Origin: Armatimonadota bacterium
GTDB taxonomy: Bacteria > Armatimonadota > UBA5829 > DSUL01
DNA: 64,000 nt
Direction of reading: 5' to 3'
Assembly (NCBI GenBank): GCA_025998755.1
Contig: AP024674.1
Location: 1,292,162 to 1,356,161, forward strand
Part shown: piece after piece, positions 18,903 to 28,747 of the stretch
Position numbering within the stretch: the stretch's first letter is position 1
Layout of the letters: every line of letters begins with the position of its first letter
The notes under the pieces: model-generated
What the model saw: only the letters and a program-made list of their open reading frames with translations
The model's database searches: none
Told to the model about the DNA's origin: nothing
Translations under genes and position numbers: made by a program

Positions 18903-20225
18903 TCACCCCGGGGATGGAGAATCTTGTGACGTCAGGGCCAGATCCACGATCTCGATGGGATGCAGGGCGCGCACGGAGCTTCCCTCCAGCTTCAGCCCGG
19001 AGCGGATCCACATCTGACAGCCCGGATTGCCCGTGGCCACCACCTCCGCACCGGTGGACTCGATGTTGGCCACCTTGCGCTTCAGAAGCCTCACGGCCAT
19101 TTCCGGCTGGGTGAAGCTGTAGACGCCCGCACTCCCGCAGCAGTGATCAGATTCGGGCAAGTCCACCAGCGTCAGTCCGGGAATAGCCGAGAGCATGCGG
19201 CGCGGTTCCGAGCGGATCTTCTGCCCGTGCGCCAGATGACACGCATCGTGGTAGGTGACAGTCATCTCCACCGGCTTCAGATCCGCCTCATCCAGCAGGC
19301 CGGCGATCACCTCGGAGACATCCCGCACCTTCGCGGAGAACGCCGTCGCCCGCTCCCGTTCCGGACTGCCCTCGGGGAAGAGCCCCGCATACTCCTTCAT
19401 GGTGGATCCGCATCCGGCGGAGTTCACAACGATAACGTCGCATTGGGCCGCCTCGAAAACAGCCATGTTTCTGAGCGCCATACGCGCGGCCTGGCGCCCG
19501 TAGCCGTTGTGCACGTGCAGCGCCCCGCAGCAGCCCTGCCCCGGCGGCACAACCACCTCACATCCGAGCTTCGAGAGCACTCGGACTGTCGCAAGGTTGA
19601 CCTCCGGGAACAGCACGGGCATCACACAGCCTTCCAGCAAGCCCACCCGGAGCTTCCTTTCTCTGGCCGCAGGAACGAGGCGCGGCAAACGCAAGGGACG
19701 CGGCGAGGGAAAGCGGTCCAGCCGCAGGTCTCCTCCATCCCCGTGGGCACCCATGATCCGGCTGACCATTCCTCCCGGCGCGGACGGAGGGCGACGAAGC
19801 AAGCGGGAAGGAAGCGTCGCGAAGAACATCGCGAGAGCCATCGTGGCCGAGTGGGTAAAGACCTCCATCAGCACCCTGCGCCCGAGACGCTGCCACAGCG
19901 GCCGATAGGCCGATTCTTCAATGTGTGTCCGGGTGTGCTCAAGTAGGAGGCCGTATTTCACATCCGACGGACACGCCGTCTCGCACGCGCGGCATCCCAG
20001 ACAGACATCTAGATGATGGAGCACCGAGCCATCAAGGGACGCACGCCCCTCAGCCACGGACCGCATCAGGTAGATGCGTCCCCTGGGGGAATCCTCTTCC
20101 CGGTTCAGCTCAACGTAGGTGGGGCACGCCTCCAGGCAAAGCCCGCAATGGATGCACTCCACCAGCTCATCGGTGAGCCTGGCCAGCGAGGTCTCGTCGT
20201 CTCGCCCTTTGCGCGGCTGCGTCAT
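18903..20225 (-). CDS. glcF: Glycolate oxidase iron-sulfur subunit GlcF
   Basis: 440 residues. Two [4Fe-4S] motifs near the N-terminus (CIHCGLCLEACP and CLGCRACETACPSDVKYG) are followed by two CCG domains (CCGALHVHNG and CCGSAGVYSFTQP). This is the GlcF/LutA-like architecture that passes electrons from the flavin subunits to the membrane quinone pool. The ATG at 20225 overlaps the glcE stop by 4 bp and has GGGAGG just upstream; the longer open frame is not needed. It is last gene of the long operon beginning with the BMP transporter. Confidence 0.93.
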   Translation of the reverse strand: MTQPRKGRDDETSLARLTDELVECIHCGLCLEACPTYVELNREEDSPRGRIYLMRSVAEGRASLDGSVLHHLDVCLGCRACETACPSDVKYGLLLEHTRTHIEESAYRPLWQRLGRRVLMEVFTHSATMALAMFFATLPSRLLRRPPSAPGGMVSRIMGAHGDGGDLRLDRFPSPRPLRLPRLVPAARERKLRVGLLEGCVMPVLFPEVNLATVRVLSKLGCEVVVPPGQGCCGALHVHNGYGRQAARMALRNMAVFEAAQCDVIVVNSAGCGSTMKEYAGLFPEGSPERERATAFSAKVRDVSEVIAGLLDEADLKPVEMTVTYHDACHLAHGQKIRSEPRRMLSAIPGLTLVDLPESDHCCGSAGVYSFTQPEMAVRLLKRKVANIESTGAEVVATGNPGCQMWIRSGLKLEGSSVRALHPIEIVDLALTSQDSPSPG

Positions 20226-21547
20226 ATGCCTCCCGGGAACCGTCCGGCGGGAAATACCCGCTGCGGATCGAGCTGATCTTTGATGCGGCGCATAACTTCC
20301 ATGCCTGGCGCAGGCGTTGCCCATACGGCTTCATTCGGGAGAGGCTCACGGGCGAAGACGCGCAGGGCTACCCCTCTGACCCCAGCTACCTTATCGAGAA
20401 TCATCCTTGCAGTGTTCTCCCGCGATTTCCCCGCAAGCCCCGGACATACAGCCCGCACGATCCCCGTTGCGGCCCCTGCCAGGATCAGAGGGCGGCATCC
20501 AGAGGCTGCACAGGCTTCTTCCAGATGCGACACGAGGACAGGGATGTCCGACGGGAGACCGGAGAGGACCAACAGAGTCCCGTCCTGGGGAGTTCTCTCC
20601 AGATTGCAGAGGCTTTGATGCCGCTCCCCATTCCAGCCGAACTCCATCTCAGCGAACCCACGAGAGCCCGTGTCCTCCAGCATGCTTTCAAAGGTCCGCT
20701 GCTGACAGGCCAACTGCTCTTTCGTGCCGTCGAAGGCAGCCAACAGATAAACCGCGTGCTCCGCCCGGCCATCCGGGCAGTAGAGGCGAGCCGCCTCACG
20801 ATTCAGCAGTTCCACCGCCCGCGGCGCAAGCGGAGCACCCTGCATCCGCGCGACCGCCCTATCCGCGTCCTCCCAGGAATCGAACATCCCCACAAACGCG
20901 CGGGAAGCCTCTGGCGCAGGATGCAGACGGAACACGGTCTCCACAATGACGCCCAGCGTCCCCAGGCTGCCGGTATACAGGCGGCAGAGATCATATCCTG
21001 CGGCGTTTTTCATGACCTTTCCGCCTGCCGAAATCAGCTCTCCGCGCGCGTCCACCACCTTCAGGCCCAGCACCAGATCTCTGGGAGCGCCGTAGCCCGC
21101 CCGTGACGGTCCCGACGCCCGTGCTGAAACGATGCCGCCGAGGGTCGCTTCCAGAAAGCACGGAGGATCAAGCGCCAGCATCTGCCCATTTGGAGACAGC
21201 AGCTCAACTGTGCGGGCCCCGGTGACGCCGGCCTCGGCGGCATAGACCAGGTTCTCCCGCTGATAGTCGGTGACCCGATTCAGACGCCGGGTGGAAAGGG
21301 CAATATCATATCCCGACGGAGCCGAGCAACGCTCCGTCATCGTGCCGCCCCCGAGGGGGACCACTTTCAGGCTGTTCTCAGAGCAAAAGCGCACTGCCGC
21401 GCGGACCTCTTCGATGCTCGCGGGAAACACCGCGCCCACCGCCGGGGAGCAACCACCCACGGCAAGACTCGCCGCCTCCAGGGGGCCAGCCACGGCCTCC
21501 TTCCCGAGCAAGTCTTCCAGCCTCTGGAACAGCCGATCGGGACTCAC
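20222..21547 (-). CDS. glcE: Glycolate oxidase FAD-binding subunit GlcE
   Basis: 441 residues. An FAD-linked oxidase (FAD_binding_4/PCMH) fold: FPASIEEVRAAVRFCSENSLKVVPLGGGT holds the flavin-binding block, followed by ALDPPCFLEATLGGIVSARASGPSRAGYG and MKNAAGYDLCRLYTGSLGTLGVI. GlcE is shorter than GlcD and acts with it in the glycolate or D-lactate oxidase complex. The GTG at 21547 follows the glcD stop by one base. It overlaps glcF by 4 bp. Confidence 0.9.
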   Translation of the reverse strand: MSPDRLFQRLEDLLGKEAVAGPLEAASLAVGGCSPAVGAVFPASIEEVRAAVRFCSENSLKVVPLGGGTMTERCSAPSGYDIALSTRRLNRVTDYQRENLVYAAEAGVTGARTVELLSPNGQMLALDPPCFLEATLGGIVSARASGPSRAGYGAPRDLVLGLKVVDARGELISAGGKVMKNAAGYDLCRLYTGSLGTLGVIVETVFRLHPAPEASRAFVGMFDSWEDADRAVARMQGAPLAPRAVELLNREAARLYCPDGRAEHAVYLLAAFDGTKEQLACQQRTFESMLEDTGSRGFAEMEFGWNGERHQSLCNLERTPQDGTLLVLSGLPSDIPVLVSHLEEACAASGCRPLILAGAATGIVRAVCPGLAGKSRENTARMILDKVAGVRGVALRVFAREPLPNEAVWATPAPGMEVMRRIKDQLDPQRVFPAGRFPGGI

Positions 21548-21548
21548 T

Positions 21549-23015
21549 CTAAACAGCCGCCTTCTTGTTGAGCACCAGGTCCGCGCATCCTCCTCCACCC
21601 GGCAGCAGCTTGCCCGGATTGCAGAGGCCCTGAGGGTCGAAGGCGGCACGCACCCGGTCCATGGCCGCAAGGTCCGCTTCCGAGAAGATCAGCGGCATAA
21701 ACTCCAGCTTCTCCACGCCCACCCCGTGCTCTCCGGTGATGGTCCCGCCCGCCTCCACGCACGCCCGCACGATCGCTGCGTTGCACTCCAGAACCCGCCG
21801 CACCTGCTCATCGTCGCGGTCGTCATACAACACGATGGGATGCAGATTCCCGTCGCCGGCGTGGAACACGTTTGCGATGCGCAGGTCGAAATCGCGGGCG
21901 ATACGGCCAATCTTTTCAAGCACTTCCGGCAGCGCGCTGCGGGGAATAACACAGTCTTGGGTGCAGTGGCTTGGAGCCAAACGCCCGAGCGAGCCCACGG
22001 CCTTCTTCCGGCACATCCAAAGCGCCGTGCGCGCCTCTTCATTCTGTGCGATCCGAAGTTCGCGCACCGCGTGAGACTCACAGATACCGCGGACCCGCTC
22101 CCCCAGTTTATCCAGCCCTGCCTCCAGACCGTCCAGTTCGATGATGAGAACCGCCTGAGCATCCAACGGCAGCCCGAAATGGAATGCAGCCTCCACCGCC
22201 TGGATGACATTGGCGTCCATAAGCTCCAGAGCGGCCGGGATGATGCCCGCAGCAATGATGGAGGAGACGCAGCGGGTTGCATCCGTTATGGTCTCAAACA
22301 CTGCCAGCGCCGTCCAGGTCTTCTGAGGCAATGGAGTCAGACGAACCGTGACCTCGGTCACGATGCCCAGCGTCCCTTCAGACCCTGTAATCAGCCCCGG
22401 AAGATCGTAGCCTGGATTGTCTTCGGTCTCGCCCGGAATGTCCAGAAGATCCCCGTCCGGCAGAACCATCTTGAGGCCCAGCAGATGATTGACCGTGACG
22501 CCGTACTTCAGCGTGTGCGGTCCTCCCGCGTTCTCGGCCACATTGCCCCCAAGGGTGCAGGCGGATTGACTGGAAGGGTCTGGAGCATAATGCAGGCCAT
22601 TTGCGGCCACCGCCTGAGTGACTTTCAGATTCACCACCCCGGCCTCAGCGGTGAGGCGGCGGTTACGCAGGTCAATGTCCAAAATGCGGCGCATACGCGT
22701 CAGTGAGATGATGATGCCGCCGGGAGGCGCCATTGCTCCCCCCGAGAGTCCTGTGCCGGCTCCCCGCGCAACGAAGGGGATTCCGCGACCGGCAGCCAGA
22801 CGTACAATGGCCTGAACCTCGGAAGTGGACGCAGGATGAACAACCGCAGCCGGACGCCGCCGCGCCATCGTGAATCCGTCCGCCTCATAAACCATCCGCT
22901 CCGCTGTAGTGGAGGACACGTTCTCCGGCCCCACGATGGCGGCCAGGTCACGCATCAGAGCGGCGTTGGAAGCTGTCTCACCGGGAGCGGTTCGGGCGTC
23001 GGCTGATGGGAGCAT
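21549..23015 (-). CDS. glcD: Glycolate oxidase subunit GlcD (FAD-linked)
   Basis: 488 residues from the chosen ATG at 23015. The PCMH-type FAD-binding domain has PASTSEVQAIVRLAAGRGIPFVARGAGTGLSGGA, CTLGGNVAENAGGPHTLKYG and TGSEGTLGIVTEV. The C-terminal FAD-oxidase domain has NVFHAGDGNLHP and GEHGVG, the GlcD/D-lactate dehydrogenase signatures. It oxidises glycolate, and often D-lactate, to the 2-oxoacid. An in-frame ATG at 23048 would add 11 residues but lies over a TATAAT that could be a -10 box, so the inner ATG is preferred. Neither start has a strong ribosome-binding site. The gene lies at most 45 bp after the SDR gene. Confidence 0.9.
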   Translation of the reverse strand: MLPSADARTAPGETASNAALMRDLAAIVGPENVSSTTAERMVYEADGFTMARRRPAAVVHPASTSEVQAIVRLAAGRGIPFVARGAGTGLSGGAMAPPGGIIISLTRMRRILDIDLRNRRLTAEAGVVNLKVTQAVAANGLHYAPDPSSQSACTLGGNVAENAGGPHTLKYGVTVNHLLGLKMVLPDGDLLDIPGETEDNPGYDLPGLITGSEGTLGIVTEVTVRLTPLPQKTWTALAVFETITDATRCVSSIIAAGIIPAALELMDANVIQAVEAAFHFGLPLDAQAVLIIELDGLEAGLDKLGERVRGICESHAVRELRIAQNEEARTALWMCRKKAVGSLGRLAPSHCTQDCVIPRSALPEVLEKIGRIARDFDLRIANVFHAGDGNLHPIVLYDDRDDEQVRRVLECNAAIVRACVEAGGTITGEHGVGVEKLEFMPLIFSEADLAAMDRVRAAFDPQGLCNPGKLLPGGGGCADLVLNKKAAV

Positions 23016-23060
23016 CTTAGAAGGCGACCCTTTCCTATGCACCTCCATTATACCTGACGT

Positions 23061-23777
23061 TCAGAGGAAGCCTTCTTTTGGCATGATCTGCAGAACGTCG
23101 ACACTGGCGCTCTCCGGGCGCTCCACGCACCAGACCGCGGCCTCGGCAACATCCGCCGCCTTCATCATACGGGACCGATCCAGATCCGACCCGGCCGTAT
23201 CCCACAGCGGCGTGTCGGTGGCTCCCGGCAAAAGCGCCGTGATACGCACTCCCCGCCCTCGAAACTCCGCCGCCAACGAACGCGTCAGGCCGAGCGCCCC
23301 CGCCTTGGAGGCGGCGTAGGCCGCCATCTGCGGAGCAGCCATATCCGCCACCACCGAGAGGACGTTCACGATGTCCCCTCCCCCTGCCTCCAGCATCTGG
23401 CGGATGGCCGCAACGTTGCAGAAATAGATACCGGTGAGGTTCACGGCGATCGTCTGATGCCAGACTTCCGACCCCAGCGACAAAGTGTCGCCGAAACGGC
23501 CTGTGCCCGCGCAGGCGATAAGAATGGTCACCGGCCCAAGATCATTTCGCACCCGATCGAAGACCTGGGCAACTGCGTCCGGGTCGCCGACATCGGCAGG
23601 ATAAGGATGGATGAGGGGCGTGTGTTCCGCCGCCAGTGACTCCAGCTGTTCCCGAGTCCGCGCCACGGCTGCAACGCGCACGCCTTTCGAAGCGAGAAGG
23701 GCCGCCGCGGACCTTCCGATGCCGCGCCCGGCCCCTGTCACAACCGCAACCCTGCCTGTCAGCAACTTGCCGCTCAT
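23061..23777 (-). CDS. Short-chain dehydrogenase/reductase, sepiapterin-reductase candidate
   Basis: 238 residues, classical SDR. The cofactor motif TGAGRGIG lies near the N-terminus, [11 protein letters not shown] is an NAG-type block, and the catalytic YAASK lies in [21 protein letters not shown], with an upstream Ser in [10 protein letters not shown]. SDRs of this type reduce carbonyls with NADPH. The ATG overlaps the folE stop by 4 bp (ATGA), and a PTPS gene lies just beyond folE. That setting makes a sepiapterin-reductase-like or pteridine reductase role plausible, but this rests on gene context only. Confidence 0.85.
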   Translation of the reverse strand: MSGKLLTGRVAVVTGAGRGIGRSAAALLASKGVRVAAVARTREQLESLAAEHTPLIHPYPADVGDPDAVAQVFDRVRNDLGPVTILIACAGTGRFGDTLSLGSEVWHQTIAVNLTGIYFCNVAAIRQMLEAGGGDIVNVLSVVADMAAPQMAAYAASKAGALGLTRSLAAEFRGRGVRITALLPGATDTPLWDTAGSDLDRSRMMKAADVAEAAVWCVERPESASVDVLQIMPKEGFL

Positions 23778-24346
23778 CCCGGATTATCCCTCTTGGCCAC
23801 CTGCAAGAGCTGGAAGAACTCGGCCCGGGTCTTCTCGTCCTCATGGAACTCGCCCGACACCGAGCTGGTCACCATAAGCGACCCCTGTTTCTGGACTCCC
23901 CGTGTCATCATACACAGGTGCTGGGCCTCCAGCACGACCGCCACTCCCAGCGGTTGCACAGCGCATTCGATGGCGCTTGCGATCTGCTGGGTCAACCGCT
24001 CCTGCACCTGAAGCCTGCGTGCAAACATGTCCACAATCCGCGCCACTTTCGAGAGCCCGATAATCCTGCCGTCCGGGATATAAGCCACATGCGCCCGTCC
24101 AAAGAACGGCAGCAAGTGGTGCTCGCACAGCGAGTAGAACTCGATGTCGCGGACGATGATCATACTGGTGTGCTCTTCGTGGAAGACCGCGTTGTTCAGC
24201 ACGGTCTCCAGATCCATCCGGTAGCCGCTGGTGAGGAATTCGAACGCTTTGGCCGCCCGGGACGGAGTCTTGAGCAGACCTTCCCTGTCGGGATCCTCCC
24301 CCACGGCCTGGATGATGGCCTTAAAGTGTTCCTCCACCCGCGTCAC
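23774..24346 (-). CDS. folE: GTP cyclohydrolase I FolE
   Basis: 190 residues, the usual length. [27 protein letters not shown] opens the domain. Zinc and catalytic residues are in [22 protein letters not shown] (Cys, His, His) and [14 protein letters not shown] (His, Cys). The family converts GTP to 7,8-dihydroneopterin triphosphate, entry to folate, tetrahydrobiopterin and 7-deazapurines. The GTG at 24346 overlaps the PTPS stop (GTGA), so translation is coupled; the longer frame runs into the PTPS gene in another register. Confidence 0.95.
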   Translation of the reverse strand: MTRVEEHFKAIIQAVGEDPDREGLLKTPSRAAKAFEFLTSGYRMDLETVLNNAVFHEEHTSMIIVRDIEFYSLCEHHLLPFFGRAHVAYIPDGRIIGLSKVARIVDMFARRLQVQERLTQQIASAIECAVQPLGVAVVLEAQHLCMMTRGVQKQGSLMVTSSVSGEFHEDEKTRAEFFQLLQVAKRDNPG

Positions 24347-25161
24347 TCCTCTCCGAAGTATTCGAAATAGTTGCGTTCCGTCTCGCCCACACAGACCCTG
24401 TGAAGCTGATCGCCCAGACGGGGACGCAGAAGGTTCCAAATGACCACTGCTATGTTTTCGCTTGTCGGATTCAGCTCCGCGAACTCGGGCAAGTCCAGAT
24501 TCAGGTGACGGTGGTCGAAGCGGTTGACCACGCACTCGTTAACCACCGCGTCTATCTCTCCAATGCGGCAGGCGAGCCCGCTGCGCGGGTCCACCTGCCC
24601 GCGCACGGTGACCTCCAGACCATAGTTGTGCCCGTGGCCGTTCGGGTTGTTGCACTTTCCAAAGATGCGGCAGTTCTCGTCATCCGAGAGCGCCGGGCTG
24701 TGCAGTCTGTGCGCGGCAGCGAACTCATAAGCGCGCGTCACATAGACCGTATTGCCGGAATCACCCATATAATCGCTCCAGAGAAAGTCGTCCTCCCACA
24801 CCCTCACGCGTTCGAGCTTCGCGCCGGGGATTCTCCCCTCGCAGGCGCGCCAGATCCATACGGCGAGGTTTTCGGTGGAAGGGATACCCCAGGCCACCGC
24901 GGGATGGTCGCGCTCCAGGAAGCTTTCGTGCAGAGGCATGAGAAGCCCCTTGAGCACTCGATCCACGTCCGTGATGTTGACCACCATCCCCGTGCGCGCA
25001 TCCAGCTGGCCGGAGCAGGATAGATCCACCGTGAAGTTGTGCCCATGCACGGACCGCCGCGTCAGACCGATTCCTGTCCCCGACTGGAACACATCGTCCG
25101 GGATATTCTCGTAGCTGTGAGCCGCGCTGAAGCGCACCCTGCGGCGAATATGGACCCTCAT
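24343..25161 (-). CDS. Tandem 6-pyruvoyltetrahydropterin synthase / QueD fusion
   Basis: 272 residues, twice the normal length, because two PTPS-fold units are fused. The N-terminal unit (about 1-130) keeps the zinc histidines (FSAAHSY, VHGHNF) and an Asp-His pair (ERDHPAVA). It lacks the catalytic Cys before HGH. The C-terminal unit (about 138-272) is complete: [24 protein letters not shown] with the catalytic Cys, [10 protein letters not shown], and the closing [11 protein letters not shown]. The [12 protein letters not shown] block resembles PTPS of biopterin synthesis more than typical QueD (family knowledge). The ATG overlaps the upstream permease stop (ATGA). Confidence 0.88.
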   Translation of the reverse strand: MRVHIRRRVRFSAAHSYENIPDDVFQSGTGIGLTRRSVHGHNFTVDLSCSGQLDARTGMVVNITDVDRVLKGLLMPLHESFLERDHPAVAWGIPSTENLAVWIWRACEGRIPGAKLERVRVWEDDFLWSDYMGDSGNTVYVTRAYEFAAAHRLHSPALSDDENCRIFGKCNNPNGHGHNYGLEVTVRGQVDPRSGLACRIGEIDAVVNECVVNRFDHRHLNLDLPEFAELNPTSENIAVVIWNLLRPRLGDQLHRVCVGETERNYFEYFGEE

Positions 25162-26099
25162 CTGCTCCTCACATAAGGCTTTCCCAGAGCGCGGGGGCCA
25201 CGGTAGCTGCCAGCAAACATCGTCAACACAGCCAGGGTGACCACGTAAGGCAGCGCCAGCAGCGCCTGGTAGGGGATGTGCACGTGCGTGCCGGCGATCA
25301 TCGCCTGAGATCCCCGCGCCTGAAACCAGAACTGAGCCTCATTCGCCCCGCCAAAGATCAGCGCAGCCAGCACCGCTCCGATGGGATGCCACCGGCCGAA
25401 AATCACCACCGCAAGTGCGATGAACCCCCGCCCGCTGGTCATGTTCTCCGCAAAAGAGCTGGTCTGAGCAAGAGTCAAGTAGGCCCCCGCGATGCCCGCC
25501 ATCGTTCCTCCAAAGACCACCGCTGCGAAACGGGTCAACCCCACGCGCACGCCCGCGGCGTCCGCGGCTTCGGGCCGGACTCCGCAGGCCCTGAGTCCTA
25601 ACCCCTGCGGACTGCGAAGAAAGAGCCAGATGCCCAGCGCCAGCGCGCCGCACACATATACCAAAACCGACTGGTTGAAGAAAACCTCGCCTACCACCGG
25701 TAAGCCGGACAGAACCGGGATCGGATAGTCCTCCAGACGCGGTGCTGTCGCCAGGGACTCCATTCCAAAGATGGCCCGGAAGAGGGCGCCGGTCAGGCCG
25801 ATCATAGCGATGTTGATCCCCATTCCGGCCACGATCTGATCCGCATTGCGCACGACACACAGAAAGGCAAACACGCACCCAAGTGCCGCCCCGGCTGCCG
25901 CCGCGGCCAGCAGACCGGCCCCGGCGCTGCCTGTCGCCGCCCCCGCTGCGAATCCGGCGAATGCCCCGCCAAGCATCATGCCCTCGATGCTGATGTTGAT
26001 GACGCCCGACCGCTGCGACACGATCTCGCCCAGGGCCGCCAGAATCAACGGAGCCGACAGCCGTAAGGTTCCGGAGAGGAACTCTTCCAGACCGGTCAT
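25158..26099 (-). CDS. ABC transporter permease, BMP-family importer (second permease)
   Basis: 313 residues with about nine hydrophobic helices of the branched-chain amino acid/nucleoside type. EGMMLGGAFAGFAAG near the start and GRGFIALAVVIFGRWHPIGA toward the end are characteristic, and the protein resembles NupQ/YufQ-type subunits. It pairs with the preceding permease, the duplicated ATPase and the BMP lipoprotein to import nucleosides or related compounds. The ATG lies in a TGATG overlap with the first permease stop. Its own stop overlaps the PTPS start. Confidence 0.92.
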   Translation of the reverse strand: MTGLEEFLSGTLRLSAPLILAALGEIVSQRSGVINISIEGMMLGGAFAGFAAGAATGSAGAGLLAAAAAGAALGCVFAFLCVVRNADQIVAGMGINIAMIGLTGALFRAIFGMESLATAPRLEDYPIPVLSGLPVVGEVFFNQSVLVYVCGALALGIWLFLRSPQGLGLRACGVRPEAADAAGVRVGLTRFAAVVFGGTMAGIAGAYLTLAQTSSFAENMTSGRGFIALAVVIFGRWHPIGAVLAALIFGGANEAQFWFQARGSQAMIAGTHVHIPYQALLALPYVVTLAVLTMFAGSYRGPRALGKPYVRSR

Positions 26100-27148
26100 C
26101 AGACCTCTTGCGCCCCCCTCTGCTTGATCGCCTCCGTGACCGCCCTTCGACGCGCCGCCTGATGCGCCACGGACAGGATGATGACGCCCTGAACGAGATA
26201 CACGATCACTGTGCTGACGCCCGCCTCCCTTTGCATGGCGCTCGCGCCCGCCTCCAGAGCGCCCAAAAGCCCGGCGGAGAGAGTAACACCCATCGGATGC
26301 AGACCGCCCAGCAGAGCAGCAGCGATGGCAGTGTAGCCGTAGCCAGGCGAAAACTTCTCGAAAAGGATATGGCTGACACCCATCAACTGCACCGCCCCGG
26401 CCATGCCCGCCAGGGCTCCACTGATCGCCATGGCGGACCAGATGCTGCGCTCCGTCCGGATGCCCGCGTGCAGAGCCGCCTCCGGTGAGGCTCCCACCGC
26501 CCGCAGTTGGAACCCGCGTAGCGTGCGGAACAGAAAAACCCAGACCACCGCCGCGGCTGCCAGGGCGAAGACCACCCCAAGGTGCAGACGGGTTGGAGGC
26601 AGAAGGCGGGGAAGCATCAGTGTAGCCGGGATTTCGTTGGAGTAGGGAAACTGCCCGGTCGACTCTTTCAGCGGACCGTGCACGCACCAGCTTACAAGCT
26701 GGATGGCGCTGAAGTTCAGCATTATCGTGGAGATGACCTCCTGCACGCCGCGCCGGGTCCGCAGGAAGGCTGGGACCCACGCCCAAACTCCTCCCGCCGC
26801 CGCCGCGACAAGCAGACCGGCAGGCACGGCAAGAGGCGCAGGCAGCATCCCCAGCGCCGGCGCCAGGGCCACCACAGCCAGCGCTCCGACGTAGATCTGC
26901 CCCTCGGCGCCGATGTTCCACACCCCTGCCCGAAACGCGATGGTCACACCCAGACCGGCGAGCAAGAGCGGACAGGCGCGGATCGCCGTCTCGGCAAGGG
27001 CGAACGCGCCTCCGAGGCTGCCACTGATCAGGGCAGTGAAGCCATGGGCGGGGCTTTTTCCTCCCAGCAGAATGATGCCGGCGATGAGGGCAATCCCGGC
27101 CAGGGGGAAGACCAGCGTGCCCGCGAGTTCCCTCGTCCGATCTCTCAT
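26099..27148 (-). CDS. ABC transporter permease, BMP-family importer (first permease)
   Basis: 349 residues. Multiple membrane helices with NIGAEGQIYVGAL and GYGYTAIAAALLGGLHPMGV, the NupP/YufP-type signature blocks. The ATG at 27148 overlaps the stop of the ATPase gene by 4 bp. It forms the heterodimeric channel with the second permease encoded immediately downstream. Confidence 0.92.
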   Translation of the reverse strand: MRDRTRELAGTLVFPLAGIALIAGIILLGGKSPAHGFTALISGSLGGAFALAETAIRACPLLLAGLGVTIAFRAGVWNIGAEGQIYVGALAVVALAPALGMLPAPLAVPAGLLVAAAAGGVWAWVPAFLRTRRGVQEVISTIMLNFSAIQLVSWCVHGPLKESTGQFPYSNEIPATLMLPRLLPPTRLHLGVVFALAAAAVVWVFLFRTLRGFQLRAVGASPEAALHAGIRTERSIWSAMAISGALAGMAGAVQLMGVSHILFEKFSPGYGYTAIAAALLGGLHPMGVTLSAGLLGALEAGASAMQREAGVSTVIVYLVQGVIILSVAHQAARRRAVTEAIKQRGAQEV

Positions 27149-28644
27149 GCTGGCCGCCCCGTAGCCATCGCTAGCCCCACATCCTCCCGGCGGGCTCCGC
27201 GGGGATATTCGGCGGCCACCCTGCCGCGATACAGTACCAGGATGCGATGCGAAAGCGCCAGAACTTCGTCCAGATCGGTGGAGATCAGCACCACCGCCCC
27301 GCCCCTTTCGCAGTGCTCCACCAGCCGGGCGTGAACATATTCGATGGCGCCGACATCCAGTCCGCGCGTGGGATTTGCGGCCACAATGACGCGGGGCTTT
27401 GCTCCCATTTGCCGGGCCACGACGAACCGCTGCTGATTCCCTCCCGACAGCGACATGGCCGGCGTCTGCACGGTGGCTCCGCGGATCCCGTAGGCTTCGA
27501 TCGCCTCACGCGTGCAAAGAGACAAGGCTCCGACATCCAGAAACGGACCACGGAGGAACTCTCCGAGAGGCCAACGGCCCAACAGCAGGTTTTCCCGGAG
27601 GGGGAATTCCAGAAGCAACGCCTGGGTCTGCCGGTCGCCTGGAATGTGCGCCAGACCCGCACGCAACCGCCCGTCCACTCCCTCCCTGCTGACATCACGT
27701 CCCTCGAGGAGCAGGCAGCCTGAAGCCGGAGCCAGAACTCCAGCCAGAAGGTCCGCCAGAGCAGTCTGTCCGTTGCCCTCCACGCCGGCGATTCCCAGGA
27801 TCTCGCCCGCCCGGAGCGCGAAGCTGATCTCCTGAACCGGTTGCTGACCGGTGTCGGGGGAACACAAATCTCGCGCCTCGAGGAGGATAGATTCCTGAGG
27901 GGTGGGAAGATCCTGGGCTCCGGAATACACCTCCCTGCCCACCATCGCCGACGCGACTTCCGCCTGCGTCACCTCGGCCGCCGGCCGCGAAAGCACTGTT
28001 TTGCCGTTACGGAGAACGGTGACGCGGTCGCTGAGGGAAAGCGCCTCGTCCAGCTTGTGGGTGATAAGGACGATGCCCGTGCCCTGTTCGCGCAGGCGCA
28101 GAAGAACCCGAAAAAGGTCTTCCGTCTCTCGGGGAGTCAGGACGGCGGTGGGCTCGTCCAAGATCAGCAGGCGCGAACCCCGAAACAGAGCTTTCAGGAT
28201 CTCCACCCGTTGCCGAAGACCGACCGGTAAATTCTCCACGACCGCCGAAGGATCCACCTCCAGCCCAGTGTCACGAATTATGGATTGCAGTCGGGAGTTC
28301 TCCGAGGAGCGGAGCGCCTCGCGGTAATCCGGAGAACCCAGAGCGACGTTTTCGGCGACCGTGAACTCCTCCACCAGCTTGAAATGCTGGTGGACCATCC
28401 CGATGCCGGCCGCCATCGCTGCCTGCGGCGTCATCGCGGCATAACGCCGCCCGTTGAAGACGATCTCTCCGCGGTCCGGGCGGACGAAGCCGAACGCGAC
28501 ATTCATGAGGGTGGTCTTTCCGGCCCCGTTCTCTCCCAGCAGAGCGTGAACTTCTCCGGCCGCCGCCTCGAACCAGACGCCGTCCAGAGCCCGGAGTGTC
28601 CCGAAATCCCGCGTGATGTCTTTGAGTTGGAGTAAAGCCGCCAA
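27145..28644 (-). CDS. Duplicated ABC ATPase of a BMP-family nucleoside-type importer
   Basis: About 499 residues with two ABC cassettes. The first has Walker A GENGAGKTT, signature-like LPVGLRQRVEIL and Walker B LLILDEPTAVLTP. The second has GVEGNGQTAL at Walker A, signature LSGGNQQR and VIVAANPTRGLD in place of a normal Walker B. One intact and one degenerate site is usual for this family (NupO/YufO, RbsA-like). The start is uncertain: TTG at 28644 fits the family N-terminus (LLQLKDITRDFG); a TTG at 28695 would extend it. About 100 bp separate it from the lipoprotein gene. Confidence 0.9.
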   Translation of the reverse strand: MAALLQLKDITRDFGTLRALDGVWFEAAAGEVHALLGENGAGKTTLMNVAFGFVRPDRGEIVFNGRRYAAMTPQAAMAAGIGMVHQHFKLVEEFTVAENVALGSPDYREALRSSENSRLQSIIRDTGLEVDPSAVVENLPVGLRQRVEILKALFRGSRLLILDEPTAVLTPRETEDLFRVLLRLREQGTGIVLITHKLDEALSLSDRVTVLRNGKTVLSRPAAEVTQAEVASAMVGREVYSGAQDLPTPQESILLEARDLCSPDTGQQPVQEISFALRAGEILGIAGVEGNGQTALADLLAGVLAPASGCLLLEGRDVSREGVDGRLRAGLAHIPGDRQTQALLLEFPLRENLLLGRWPLGEFLRGPFLDVGALSLCTREAIEAYGIRGATVQTPAMSLSGGNQQRFVVARQMGAKPRVIVAANPTRGLDVGAIEYVHARLVEHCERGGAVVLISTDLDEVLALSHRILVLYRGRVAAEYPRGARREDVGLAMATGRPA

Positions 28645-28747
28645 GATCTCCGCGTTGAGCTGCCGCGCCCTGGCTGCAAACGTGCAGACCGCCAAAAAGA
28701 GCAGCTTGCAGCCTTTCAGGCGCGCGCCGCCACGTGCTCCAACGTTT

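Noticed and set aside
23042-23075. A separate promoter (TATAAT at 23047-23052) for glcDEF
   Set aside because: No acceptable -35 hexamer lies at the right distance. It is mentioned only as a reason to prefer the inner glcD start, not listed as a promoter.
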